Assembly (NCBI GenBank): GCA_012931725.1
Contig: CM022946.1
Coordinates: 56,380,164 to 56,444,163 of the forward strand
Length of the DNA: 64,000 nt
Direction: 5' to 3'
DNA from: Litsea cubeba
Taxonomy: Eukaryota; Streptophyta; Magnoliopsida; Laurales; Lauraceae
Shown here: positions 22,321 through 32,492 of the stretch, piece by piece
How positions within the stretch are numbered: position 1 is the first letter of the stretch
Layout of the letters: each line of letters begins with the position of its first letter
Program-made: the position numbers and the translations under genes
Notes under the pieces: model-generated
Seen by the model: only the letters and a program-made list of their open reading frames with translations
Database searches by the model: none
Told to the model about the DNA's origin: nothing

Positions 22321-23402
22321 ATGACAGTCCCGTTTATGAGGACTCGAGTGAGATTGATGATGAAGTAGCTGAACCTAATGATTCTGACTCAGAGGATGCT
22401 ACACCTAGAAAGAAAAGTACTTGGGTAGAGCAACACCCTAAGGATCAAATCATTGGAGATCCTGAGGCCGGTGTTAAAACAAGACAAAGTGTAGTTAGCA
22501 ATTACTCACTTGTGTCCACCATTGAACCCAAGACTGTGGCTGAAGCCAGTCTCGATGAAAGTTGGTTGAAAGCTATGCATGAGGAGTTGGAGCAAATTGA
22601 GAAGAACTCCACATGGGAACTAGTCTCTAGACCTACCGATAAGAATGTTATTAGTACTAAATGGGTCTTTCGGAATAAGCTGAATGAAGATGGTCAGGTC
22701 ATACGAAACAAAGCAAGGTTGGTTTGTAAAGGCTATGCTCAAGTTGAAGGCATAGATTTTGAAGAGACCTTTGCACCGGTGGCTCGTCTGGAAGCCATTC
22801 GTATGTTTCTTGCATTGGCTGCATACAAAACCTTCAAGGTATTTCAGATGGATGTAAAGTCAGCCTTCTTGAATGGATTACTTGAAGAAAAGGTCTACAT
22901 TGAGCAACCTGATGGCTTTCTCATTAGCAAAAATTCAGACCTAGTGTGCAAGTTGAAAAAGGCTCTTTATGGGCTGAAACAAGCGCCAAGGGCGTGGTAT
23001 GCAAGGCTGGACCTATATCTCCACAAGATCGGTTTTGGAAAAGGACTGGTTGATAGCAATCTTTATGTCAAAACAGAGTTGAGCAAACAGCTGGTTGTTA
23101 TTGTTTATGTCGATGACATAATCTTTGGTGGCAACGATGAAGAAATGTGCAGGAATTTCACTGAAGAGATGAAGAAAGAATTTGAGATGCCAAACTCCAA
23201 GAATCCTGTTCAACATTCTAGAACGAAGCATGTAGCAATTCGCTATCACTTTCTCAAGGAAAAGGTTGCAGACGGTGAGGTAAAGTTGGAATATGTCCCA
23301 ACTACTGAGCAAGTTGCTGATATCTTCACAAAACCTCTGCCAAAAGAAGTCTTCGAGTATCTCCGGAAAAAATTAGGAGTTACTCACTCTCCTAATCCTT
23401 AG
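22321..23402 (+). pseudogene. Reverse transcriptase of the SIRE copia element, RNase H deleted in frame
   Basis: RT shows KWVFRNKLNEDG, QMDVKSAFLNG, LYGLKQAPRAWY and the catalytic YVDDIIFGG. After KKEFEMPN the frame jumps directly to SKNPVQHSRTKH, which in copia elements lies near the end of RNase H. The RT connection and nearly all RNase H, some 240 residues by family comparison, are missing, yet the reading frame is kept. The end, EQVADIFTKPLPKEVF, is normal. Without RNase H this copy cannot complete its own replication. Confidence 0.88.
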
Positions 23403-23404
23403 GA

Positions 23405-23707
23405 GTTGTGCTTGAAAGGGGGAGCAAAGTATTCCTTGAATATACTATTCGCTCCTTCGTTGGTCCCTTTGGACTTGTTGTCAAAGGGGGAGAAAGACTT
23501 AAGCTAGGAGAAAGCTATGCTTAGAAGAAGTTATTCTATGATAACTTTGGGGAGATTGGTATCAAGAGTGTTAGAGATCTTGATTGATTCTATTTTTTAA
23601 AAAAAGACAGGGGGAGACTATGGTTCTGAAGAAGCTTCATAAAGATCAACTAGTGTTCTAAGTGTTGAAGTTCCAAAAGTGTTGCCAACAATTCCAAAGG
23701 GGGAGAT
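23405..23707 (+). other. Repeated polypurine tracts of the copia element
   Basis: AAAGGGGGAG-like tracts occur four times: about 23415, 23484, 23606 and 23695, the last (CAAAGGGGGAGAT) touching the LTR. No further open frame follows pol, so the envelope-like gene of some SIRE elements is absent. Multiplied polypurine tracts are known in Sireviruses. Confidence 0.85.
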
Positions 23708-24403
23708 TGTTGGAATTTGAGATGACTTGAGAGTCTTTTGATGAATTGAAGAAGTTAATATCTCAAGTATTGTTTTGAGTTGGAATTCTTGTCAACACAT
23801 TGTCACAAGCATGATTATAGGCTGGTGTTGATAGAGCTTAAAAGAAGAATCAGAATTGAAACAGTCAGGAATTCAGATTTCCTGAAACAGAGTATGCGGT
23901 CGACCGGGCACCCCATGCGGTCGACCGAAGCAAGAGAAACCTGCAAAAAAAGTTTCAGACTGCTCCCAGTTATTTTCGTGACACAGTGTGTCTTCGGTCG
24001 ACCGGGACCCCAGGACTGTGTATGATGTCGACCGAGCAACACAGGATGTCGACCGAGCACGGGAACCAGAGTTGCGCAGAAACAGAAGTCTTGCACGAAA
24101 ATTCAGCATTCTTATCTATTTTGTTTGGGACTCTTTCTAAACGAATTGTAGCCTATTTTGAACACTCTTAAGGGTTATCATAACCTATATAAAGGCATGT
24201 TTGGTTCGTTTTCAAGAAGACACCAGAGAGAGAAGAAGAGAAGAGAAAAGAGAGAGAGTTTTGGAGAGAAGAGAGTGCTGTTGCTGTGTGCTGTTGTGTT
24301 GCATGTTTCTACAGCAAGTGTGGACGAGGATGTGCTCTTGAAGATGATGTTTCGTCCATAAGATAAGTGTCTCTCTGTTTATGCTTTAATTTCAATTTGT
24401 AAG
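23708..24403 (+). repeat. 3' LTR of the copia element, left half
   Basis: It starts TGTTGGAATTTG right after the last polypurine tract and matches the 5' LTR. It lacks 34 bp near 24014 that are present at about 18288-18321. It ends at GTAAG, where the nested element enters. Confidence 0.93.
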
Positions 24404-26172
24404 TGAAAGTCCTGGGGATCCTAACCCTAGAGGGGGGGGGGGGGTGAATAGGGTGAGCTACTAATAGTGACTAACTATGACCAATTTTAATTTTCTATAA
24501 ACTAACTAGTCACTAGTGATGATAACAAGCACAATGCGGAAGCTAAATACATACAATCATCACAAGAGCATGCACCACAACACAATATTTATAGTGGTTC
24601 GGCCAACGTGCCTACATCCACTACCGGCTTGTGCTCTCACACCCCACCGGATTTCCACTAATATGCTTTTCCAATAGGCTAAGCAATAACCTCTACAAGA
24701 TGCTTTCCAAGGATAAGCAATAACCTTACAATGTTGTTTTTCAAGGCTTAACAACAACCTATACAAGATGCTTTTCAATGGCTAAGCAATAACCTTACAA
24801 AGAAATGATTTCTCAAAGAAAGTGTCTTCCAAAGAACACTCTAAGAGATTACAATTAAAGCACAATTACAATGCCTCTTTAATAGGCTAATTTGAAAGTG
24901 AAAACTAAACTCACACAACACACTAATGAGTGCAAAGATGTATGCTAATGAGGTGTGTGTGTGACAACTTCAATCAAGTTTAAAAAGTAAAGTCCAATGA
25001 ATATATGCTCAAAGCAATTCAAAGATTAAAGCACATAGAAAGAATTGATTGAAGTTTAAATGCAAATCACATGAACAAATACTAACTTGTTGATGATTTA
25101 AAAAATAAAGGCTCACAAGTTGTATGAAATTAATTTGGCTTAAACATGTGATGCATTTGTAGTGTTGTTTTCAAAAACAAGATTTAACAAAGGTTTTTTA
25201 AAAAGATTGAAAACAACAATGATGATTCAAACAAGTTAAATTAACATGTTATAAAGAAATCAAAGTTTTAAACATAACATGTTTAACAAAGTTTAAAACT
25301 AAACTAAGTTTGAATCAAAGAAAAGAATTCATTACAACTTAATATCAAAGATTGAATGGAAGTAATGAATTCATTTCATCATAGTTATCATGCTAAAAAC
25401 ATTTACCAAAGATTTAAAACCAAGCATGAAACATATGATTAAATTAAGCAAAGCTTACTTGGAGATTTAACTTCATGATCCAAGCTTTAGCTTCCTTAAT
25501 GACCTTCTTAATCCCCTTGGTTCATCCCCTTTATCTTCTCTTCAAACACCTCCAAGAAGGCTCCAAGTTTCCTCAAAAGTTCCAACCTTTTTCAAAGGGA
25601 ATGAAGCCTTTTTATACACAGAAAACAGAGTTTCTGCGTGTCCCCGGTCGACCCCATGACAGGCCCGGTGGACCCCATCCAAACGGTCAGAAAAATGACC
25701 GTTGGAGAGCCAAACGGCTCTCTGCCCAGTCGACCCGCAGTGTACGCGGTCGACCGGGATGTGTACCCGGTCGACCGGGTACACTGGGCCCTGGGCCACT
25801 TTTCCCATTTTGCATACTTTTGCAATTTTCAAAGATTTTTGATGTGGGACTTGTTGGGGCCATTAAATCAAGCTTGAAACATGATTTAAATCAATCTAAG
25901 TATTTTTTAAAATCATGAATCATAAAAAGCCATAAATCATTTGAAACTTTAAAACTTAGGCTAAGCTTGAATTTTGAAATTCCTTTTACAAAATCAATTG
26001 CATCCAAAATTAAAACCAATTCATGCATAAAACATGAGTTTTACCATATTTAAAAACAATGCATGGATAAAATAAGATTTCAATGTTTTCTAAAATAATG
26101 CAAGTGTGAGAAATCAAATGATGATTAAAATGATATGCATCCATCAAATTGCAATACACAAAATTCCTAACA
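24404..26172 (-). repeat. 3' LTR of the nested element
   Basis: The plus strand begins TGAAAGTCCTGGGG and ends AATTCCTAACA. It matches 30288-32050 with six visible substitutions, and a G run of 13 here against 7 there (24432-24444). Bases 25640-25790 hold GGTCGACC palindromes and two small hairpins (ACGGTC/GACCGT, GAGAGCC/GGCTCTC). Perfect inverted repeats of 9-12 bp lie at 24966-25372. Confidence 0.95.
25608..25616 (-). promoter_or_regulatory. TATA box in the nested-element LTR
   Basis: The minus strand reads GTGTATAAAAAGG just downstream of the GGTCGACC palindrome cluster. The same sequence is in the 5' LTR near 31488. Position and order match the other SIRE-type LTRs here. Confidence 0.65.
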
Positions 26173-26700
26173 ATCTCCCCCTTTGCAATTTGATGGCAAA
26201 CCTTAACTTAACACTAAACCTCACACTAAGTCTTCAGCTCCTTGGCTTGACACTGCTTGAAATCTTCGGATGCTCCTTCACTTAGCTTGGGCTTTAGCTC
26301 TTTTGATCTTCATTCTTCTTGTCCTTAGCTCCAAGCTTTCTTTCTTTTATCTTCTCTCCCCCTTAGACCAAGCACTCTCTCTCTTTGGTCTTTCTCTCCC
26401 TTTGCCATTGAATGCTCTCTCCCCCTTTGATCTTTCTCCCTTTTTGGGTAGCTAGAGCATTTTCTCCCCCTTAATCCTTTCTCCCCCTTTGCCATTAAAT
26501 TGCAAAGGTAGCAATTGAAGAAAGGTACCTACACACATGAAACAAGGAAAATACCTTTAGTAGCACCTGTTAACAAATGAAATCGAAAATGAAATACTTA
26601 ACAGGCTATTATGCATGTGAGTAAGTTATAAGGGAATAGCAATGGTGAATTTGATCATCTCTAATGCTTCCTTAGAAGGTTTACTCCCCCTCAATCCATA
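26173..26700 (-). other. Repeated polypurine tracts of the nested element
   Basis: On the minus strand AAAGGGGGAGA touches the 3' LTR. Further GGGGGAGA tracts lie at about 26358, 26420, 26463, 26480 and 26686. The stretch between them is C/T-rich on the plus strand and has no coding sign. Confidence 0.8.
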
Positions 26701-29060
26701 ATCTTCTTTTGTCATACTTTTGACAAGAATATAACTATTAGATGCAAGAAGAAGATAGTTTAACCAATTGAGGGATAACTTCAAGGGAAGGATTAGATAC
26801 CAATTGATAATGATTAACTATAAGGCTCAATGATCAAATTACCAAATTGGAGAGAAACCAATTGACCTATAAGCTTAAGGAAAGTTGAAGAGCAAGGTCA
26901 AAAGGTTAATCTATCATGGATACCAATTGAAATAAGAACCATATCAATTGAGATTTAAGAGTATGACTTATTAGCTCAATCACTCTAAAATGGACTTAAG
27001 GAATGTAACTAGAAGGATTAATCCAAGTTAGAGCTATCCATGATGATAAGGGGTTTACTAAACATAGCATCAAATAATATAACTATGAAAATCATATGCT
27101 ATGTAAATTTTGAAATCATTTCACTCAATCATAAAATATGACTATCAAGTGTAAGATGAGTGAAATGAAATTCAAACCATGATGCCTACCTCAATCATTA
27201 ACCAACCAAGATTATTAACACATAAACATGGTGGTCACGAGATTTAACCAAATAAGCAAGAGAGGTGGCAAACATGACCATTTATGAAGCTAATGGAATG
27301 TGACATGGAACAAAGACATATTACTATCAAGTTTAATCCAATGTGCACAAGGTTTATCACAAATATATAACATCAATTGGAAGTTATACTAATTGAAAAT
27401 GATATCATTTGATTACCAATTGAATATGGAACATGTTTGAGAGCAAGCATGTGACAAACACAAGATTCCATCAAGCAACATAAATGAATATTCATCACTT
27501 TAATGATATAACTATTGAGCATAGTGATGAACATGAGAAATTGCATTTTGAAAATATATGACTTATAAGAATATGCAATTTCCAAAGTGTCAACCATATG
27601 AATACAACATCTAAGAAATCCATCATTCAAGAGATATAAATATGTAATTCAAGAAATGAATTTCAAAGAGGTTCATATGATCAAACACTACTATGAGGTT
27701 GAAACATGTATAAGTATGACAAATACACATGAATCAAACATCATAACCATCCATTTCACAAAAATGGCTAGAAAGCATAAAGGATGGATTTGGGTTCTAG
27801 TATGGTTACAAAAAAAATAATTAAAGAACACAACCATACATGGAACAAATAAAACATTTGCATAAAGAATGTAACTAAAAGAGCAAACATGCAAATAGTC
27901 TATCACAACATTCATTTCCATTAAAGGATGACATAAGCAAAAGCATAAGGAAATGAAAACATGGAACATGCTTTGATGAATACAACAAAAAGTTTTTAAA
28001 GCATTTCCATTCATGCAATCTTCAAATCATAAACAAAATCTAACAATGGGCATAATGTATATGAAAATAAAGAAAGCACCTTATCAAACATCAAATTGTA
28101 TTCTAAGCAATATCACTACCAAGAATCATACAATTTGATTTAAAAACCATTCAACTTGCATTTTAAAAGATATAACTTAATTGGAAAACATACAAGTTGA
28201 TCTTTTCAAAGTAATTTTCCATGTGAAAGTATAACTTAAAAATTCATGGAAAAATTAAATTGATTTAAGTCATTTGTTTTTCAAAATAATCTAACTAAGA
28301 CATACAAACAAATGATATTGCAACATCAATCGATTATGAAAGATCTAGCTATGAAAGCTTTGAACCCATAATCAATTGAACATGTAGAAATGCAAACAAG
28401 ATGTGACTATAAAAAGCAAATCTAACATGTGAGAAATACAATCAAATGATTTTGAAAACCATGATATGTGACTTAGGGAAGTACATGAAGACAAAATCAA
28501 ATGATCATAAAGAAACAAATGCATTTTTAAAAAATGTAACTAAGAAAGAACATAAAATGCAAATGCAATCATGACCAACAAAAAGATTTAACTATTAAGG
28601 TTAGGTTGGTCAATGAGGTCCAAGGCCCTAAGGTTTGTCTATTTGTCTAACTTTGGGAATCCACCTAAGGTCTTGGGATGGATGAACTTTGAGGTCTAAC
28701 TTAAACTTCTCACCAACTCTAGGAGATTTAACTTGATAAATTATTAACTTAGACTTATCACCATGAGATATAGATTTAACTAAGTTTAGCTTAGATTGGT
28801 GATTAGTCTTTTGGTGAGTTTGCTTCTTTGGGGTTTGAACCATTTTTCTTTTCTTCTTATCTCCTCCCTTTAATTGACTTTTGAATTTCAAATTTATCTT
28901 TGCAACTTTCTTCAAAAGTTCTTTCATTTGTTGAGTTAAGGGAGGTAGGTTGAGAACCTTTTTATTTATAGATTCTTTTAAACTTGATTTAACTTTTTAA
29001 TCTTTTTAGAATCTATTTTAGGAGACTCCTTCTTAATTGATTTGACTTGTTTAAGCTTCA
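26701..29060. repeat. Array of short inverted repeats with a recurring loop word
   Basis: Twenty or more hairpins of about 40-65 bp follow each other. Perfect or near-perfect arms include 27062-27070/27096-27104 (9 bp), 27117-27127/27157-27167 (11), 27491-27499/27523-27531 (9), 27537-27546/27573-27582 (10), 27911-27919/27949-27957 (9), 28090-28101/28128-28139 (12), 28270-28279/28306-28315 (10), 28326-28338/28367-28379 (12 of 13), 28572-28579/28605-28612 (8), 28751-28763/28797-28809 (12 of 13) and 28969-28976/29008-29015 (8). Arms differ between units. Most loops contain a word near GATATAACTA, AATGTAACTA or GATTTAACTA. Function unknown. Confidence 0.8.
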
Positions 29061-29142
29061 TGGAGTTCTCCTTGGTTTTTGGTGTCTTATCCATCATAGA
29101 ATTTGATTTACCTTTCTTTGGTTCAAGACACATTGCTTCTTC
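28628..29142 (-). pseudogene. C-terminal gag remnant of the nested element
   Basis: After the CCHC finger the sense continues, with frame changes near 29140 and 28960, as a Lys/Ser/Thr-rich tail. The last part, read to 28628, ends DLRWIPKVRQIDKP. A WxPK-type word is common just before protease in SIRE polyproteins, but no protease follows. Several of the inverted repeats overlap this stretch. It is low complexity, so the assignment is tentative. Confidence 0.5.
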
Positions 29143-30187
29143 TTTGTTTGCACTCAAACCTAAAATGTCCTTCAATGCCACAATAATTACATTTAGACAT
29201 GGGCAAAGAAGTGTGAGTGCTAGAGAATGAGGACTCACCTTTCACAAAAGTGTTGGTGAATTTAGGGTCATATGAGGTATTCCTATCAAATCCAAGACCC
29301 GTCCTATCTCCTTTTGATTTACCCAATTTAAATAACTTTTCCAATCTTTCTTCACTTTGGGTAAATTTGCACTCATACTTTTGTTTGTATGTTTCAAGTT
29401 GAGTGACTTTGGTTTTAAGGGTAGAATTTTCAAGTTTAACTTTTGTTAGTTCTTGTTCAATTCCCTTAAATTTGTTTAGCTCTTCATGGGCAAGTTTTAA
29501 TTCAAATTTAAGTTCATTAACAACATTAGATCCAAGTTCTAGAGTTTTTAAATTACTTTGAGCATTAGAGAAGTTTTCATTGGAAATAGTCAACTTGGAT
29601 TTTAAATGGACAATGTTTTCATCTTGTCTTTTTAAAGTATCTCTTAGATTTAAATTTTCATTTTTAAGCTCATTACAATTTACCTTAATCTCATTTAGTT
29701 CATTTTGAGCATTAGATAAATTTTCTTTAGAGATAGTTAACTTGGATTCAAGATTGTTAATGTTTTTATCTTGCCTTTGATCTCTTAATTTAGAATTTTC
29801 CTTATTAAGATTGTCATAACCTATCTTTAAATCTTTTAATTCATCTTGAGCATTATATAGGTTATGCAAAGAGATCATGAACTTAGATTCTGCACAATTT
29901 ATTAATTCATCTTTTTCTTTAAGTTCATTTTTAGAAGAGACTAATTCTTGGTTTAGCCTTTTAGATTCTTCTTTTAATCTTTTATTCTTCTTAGAAAGCT
30001 CTAAGGACCATGTGTACAATTCCTCATAAGCTTCATTTTCATCATATTCTTCTTCTTTTGATTTAGATTTAGATTCATTAATTTTAATGTTAGAATCTCC
30101 AATAGATGGAAGAAGGAGGGGTCTAGAGGAATCTACACAAGAATCTACAAAGTCTAAACTAGTGGAATCCATTCTAATGATTTTCAT
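29123..30187 (-). CDS. Partial gag of the nested SIRE-type element
   Basis: The 354-residue frame starts MKIIRMDSTS about 90 bp after the primer site. Residues 40-300 are a long coiled coil with a loosely repeated pattern (ESKLTISKENLSNAQNEL, KSKLTISNENFSNAQSNL). The C-terminus carries one CCHC finger, CNYCGIEGHFRFEC. The usual N-terminal gag core with the WKxRM-type motif is missing, so only the coiled-coil and finger part is kept. Such a protein could still join helper particles and bind RNA. That is inference. Confidence 0.7.
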   Translation of the reverse strand: MKIIRMDSTSLDFVDSCVDSSRPLLLPSIGDSNIKINESKSKSKEEEYDENEAYEELYTWSLELSKKNKRLKEESKRLNQELVSSKNELKEKDELINCAESKFMISLHNLYNAQDELKDLKIGYDNLNKENSKLRDQRQDKNINNLESKLTISKENLSNAQNELNEIKVNCNELKNENLNLRDTLKRQDENIVHLKSKLTISNENFSNAQSNLKTLELGSNVVNELKFELKLAHEELNKFKGIEQELTKVKLENSTLKTKVTQLETYKQKYECKFTQSEERLEKLFKLGKSKGDRTGLGFDRNTSYDPKFTNTFVKGESSFSSTHTSLPMSKCNYCGIEGHFRFECKQRRSNVS

Positions 30188-30273
30188 GAAAACACAACAC
30201 TAGGGTTTTAACTCTAGGTTTTTACACCTAATCAAGAGTTCCAAACACTTGATCCTAAATATAGAGCAACCTT

Positions 30274-30285
30274 GCTCTGATACCA
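30274..30285 (-). other. Primer-binding site of the nested element
   Basis: The minus strand reads TGGTATCAGAGC two bases inside the LTR edge at 30288, an exact Met-tRNA match. This sets the minus orientation. Confidence 0.95.
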
Positions 30286-30287
30286 AT

Positions 30288-32050
30288 TGAAAGTCCTGGG
30301 GATCCTAACCCTAGAGGGGGGGTGAATAGGGTGAGCTACTAATAGTGACTAACTATGACCAATTTTAATTTTCTATAAACTAACTAGTCACTAGTGATGA
30401 TAACAAGCACAATGCGGAAGCTAAATACATACAATCATCACAAGAGCATGCACCACAACACAATATTTAGAGTGGTTCGGCCAACGTGCCTACATCCACT
30501 ACCGGCTTGTGCTCTCACACCCCACCGGACTTCCACTAATATGCTTTTCCAATAGGCTAAGCAATAACCTCTACAAGATGCTTTCCAAGGATAAGCAATA
30601 ACCTTACAATGTTGTTTTTCAAGGCTTAACAACAACCTATACAAGATGCTTTTCAATGGCTAAGCAATAACCTTACAAAGAAATGATTTCTCAAAGAAAG
30701 TGTCTTCCAAAGAACACTCTAAGAGATTACAATTAAAGCACAATTACAATGCCTCTTTAATAGGCTAATTTGAAAGTGAAAACTAAACTCACACAACACA
30801 CTAATGAGTGCAAAGATGTATGCTAATGAGGTGTGTGTGTGACAACTTCAATCAAGTTTAAAAAGTAAAGTCCAATGAATATATGCTCAAAGCAATTCAA
30901 AGATTAAAGCACATAGAAAGAATTGATTGAAGTTTAAATGCAAATCACATGAACAAATACTAACTTGTTGATGATTTAAAAAATAAAGGCTCACAAGTTG
31001 TATGAAATTAATTTGGCTTAAACATGTGATGCATTTGTAGTGTTGTTTTCAAAAACAAGATTTAACAAAGGTTTTTTAAAAAGATTGAAAACAACAATGA
31101 TGATTCAAACAAGTTAAATTAACATGTTATAAAGAAATCAAAGTTTTAAACATAACATGTTTAACAAAGTTTAAAACTAAACTAAGTTTGAATCAAAGAA
31201 AAGAATTCATTACAACTTAATATCAAAGATTGAATGGAAGTAATGAATTCATTTCATCATAGTTATCATGCTAAAAACATTTACCAAAGATTTAAAACCA
31301 AGCATGAAACATATGATTAAATTAAGCAAAGCTTACTTGGAGATTTAACTTCATGATCCAAGCTTTAGCTTCCTTAATGACCTTCTTAATCCCCTTGGTT
31401 CATCCCCTTTATCTTCTCTTCAAACACCTCCAAGAAGGCTCCAAGTTTCCTCAAAAGTTCCAACCTTTTTCAAAGGGAATGAAGCCTTTTTATACACAGA
31501 AAACAGAGTTTCTGCGTGTCCCCGGTCGACCCCATGACAGGCCCGGTCGACCCCATCCAAACGGTCAGAAAAATGACCGTTGGAGAGCCAAACGGCTCTC
31601 TGCCCAGTCGACCCGCAGTGTACGCGGTCGACCGGGATGTGTACCCGGTCGACCGGGTACACTGGGCCCTGGGCCACTTTTCCCATTTTGCATACTTTTG
31701 CGATTTTCAAAGATTTTTGATGTGGGACTTGTTGGGGCCATTAAATCAAGCTTGAAACATGATTTAAATCAATCTAAGTATTTTTTAAAATCATGAATCA
31801 TAAAAAGCCACAAATCATTTGAAACTTTAAAACTTAGGCTAAGCTTGAATTTTGAAATTCCTTTTACAAAATCAATTGCATCCAAAATTAAAACGAATTC
31901 ATGCATAAAACATGAGTTTTACCATATTTAAAAACAATGCATGGATAAAATAAGATTTCAATGTTTTCTAAAATAATGCAAGTGTGAGAAATCAAATGAT
32001 GATTAAAATGATATGCATCCATCAAATTGCAATACACAAAATTCCTAACA
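30288..32050 (-). repeat. 5' LTR of the nested element (1,763 bp)
   Basis: It matches 24404-26172 almost base for base. Visible differences are near 30471, 30528, 31547, 31701, 31810 and 31893, plus the shorter G run at 30316. The palindrome cluster at 31520-31665 and the hairpins at 30840-31250 are intact. Confidence 0.95.
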
Positions 32051-32055
32051 GTAAG

Positions 32056-32492
32056 GGATTGAGAGAGAGATTGTAGAGGGGAAGGGCTGTAGAAAAAGGT
32101 TTCTACTCTTATTCTGTAGAACATCAAGTTGGTGCTTGGTGTCTGGGGTTTGGTGATCCTATCTGTTGGTGCAAATAAAATTGTAAAGGGAGTCGGTGCT
32201 TCCTAGATAGTTGGTGCTATCTGAAACTAAAGGGAGTAGGTGCTTCCTAGATAGTTGGTGCTATCTGAAACTAAGGGTTGGTGCTCTTTGTCGTTGGTGC
32301 GACTAAATAGATTCAGATCTGTCCCGGATTGGTGTTCGGACAGTCTTTGAACCGTGGACGTAGCCTTTTGGTGAACCACGTTAAATCTGGTGTCCTTGTG
32401 TGATTTGATTTGCTTTTGTTGTTAAATTGGACCTGTTTTTAAAGAATCACTGATTCACCCCCCCCCCCTCTCAGTGATCGCGATATCTAACA
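32056..32492 (+). repeat. 3' LTR of the copia element, right half
   Basis: It continues the copia LTR after the nested element and its duplicated GTAAG (32051-32055), ending CGATATCTAACA. The flank CTTTG then returns to the interrupted antisense exon of element C. Confidence 0.93.

Larger units (their letters stand above)
24404..32050 (-). mobile_element. Nested gag-only SIRE-type element with hairpin array
   Basis: The element (7,647 bp) has two LTRs and a 5-bp duplication GTAAG (24399-24403 and 32051-32055). On the minus strand the order is 5' LTR, Met-tRNA site, gag, a 2.4-kb array of short inverted repeats, polypurine tracts and 3' LTR. No protease, integrase or RT is visible in any frame. 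The LTRs differ by six substitutions that I could count plus a G-run length, so it is very recent. It must rely on enzymes of another element. The coding part is AT-rich and lysine-rich. Confidence 0.92.
17982..32492 (+). mobile_element. SIRE-type Ty1/copia element, host of a nested insertion
   Basis: TG...CA ends are flanked by CTTTG on both sides (17977-17981 and 32493-32497). The order LTR, Met-tRNA site, gag, protease, integrase, RT, repeated polypurine tracts, LTR is that of Ty1/copia. The large gag with three CCHC fingers, the late RT-end words VQHSRTKH and ADIFTKPLP, and the multiple polypurine tracts point to the SIRE lineage. The two LTRs differ by about three substitutions plus a few indels over 1.13 kb, so the insertion is recent. 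Pol has one stop and a large internal deletion. Confidence 0.92.

Noticed and set aside
23405..23707. Envelope-like gene after pol in the SIRE copia element
   Set aside because: Only 300 bp of polypurine-rich noncoding sequence separate pol from the LTR.
25475..25918. Open frames of 80-150 codons in the nested-element LTRs (also 31353-31796, 18054-18479, 23780-24025)
   Set aside because: They occur on both strands of the LTRs, follow the palindromic repeats, lack any domain and are duplicated only because LTRs are duplicated.
26701..29060. CRISPR array or cluster of inserted MITEs
   Set aside because: There is no constant repeat with unique spacers; the arms vary and the loops are shared. 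There are no target duplications or common termini between units, and the sequence is plant.
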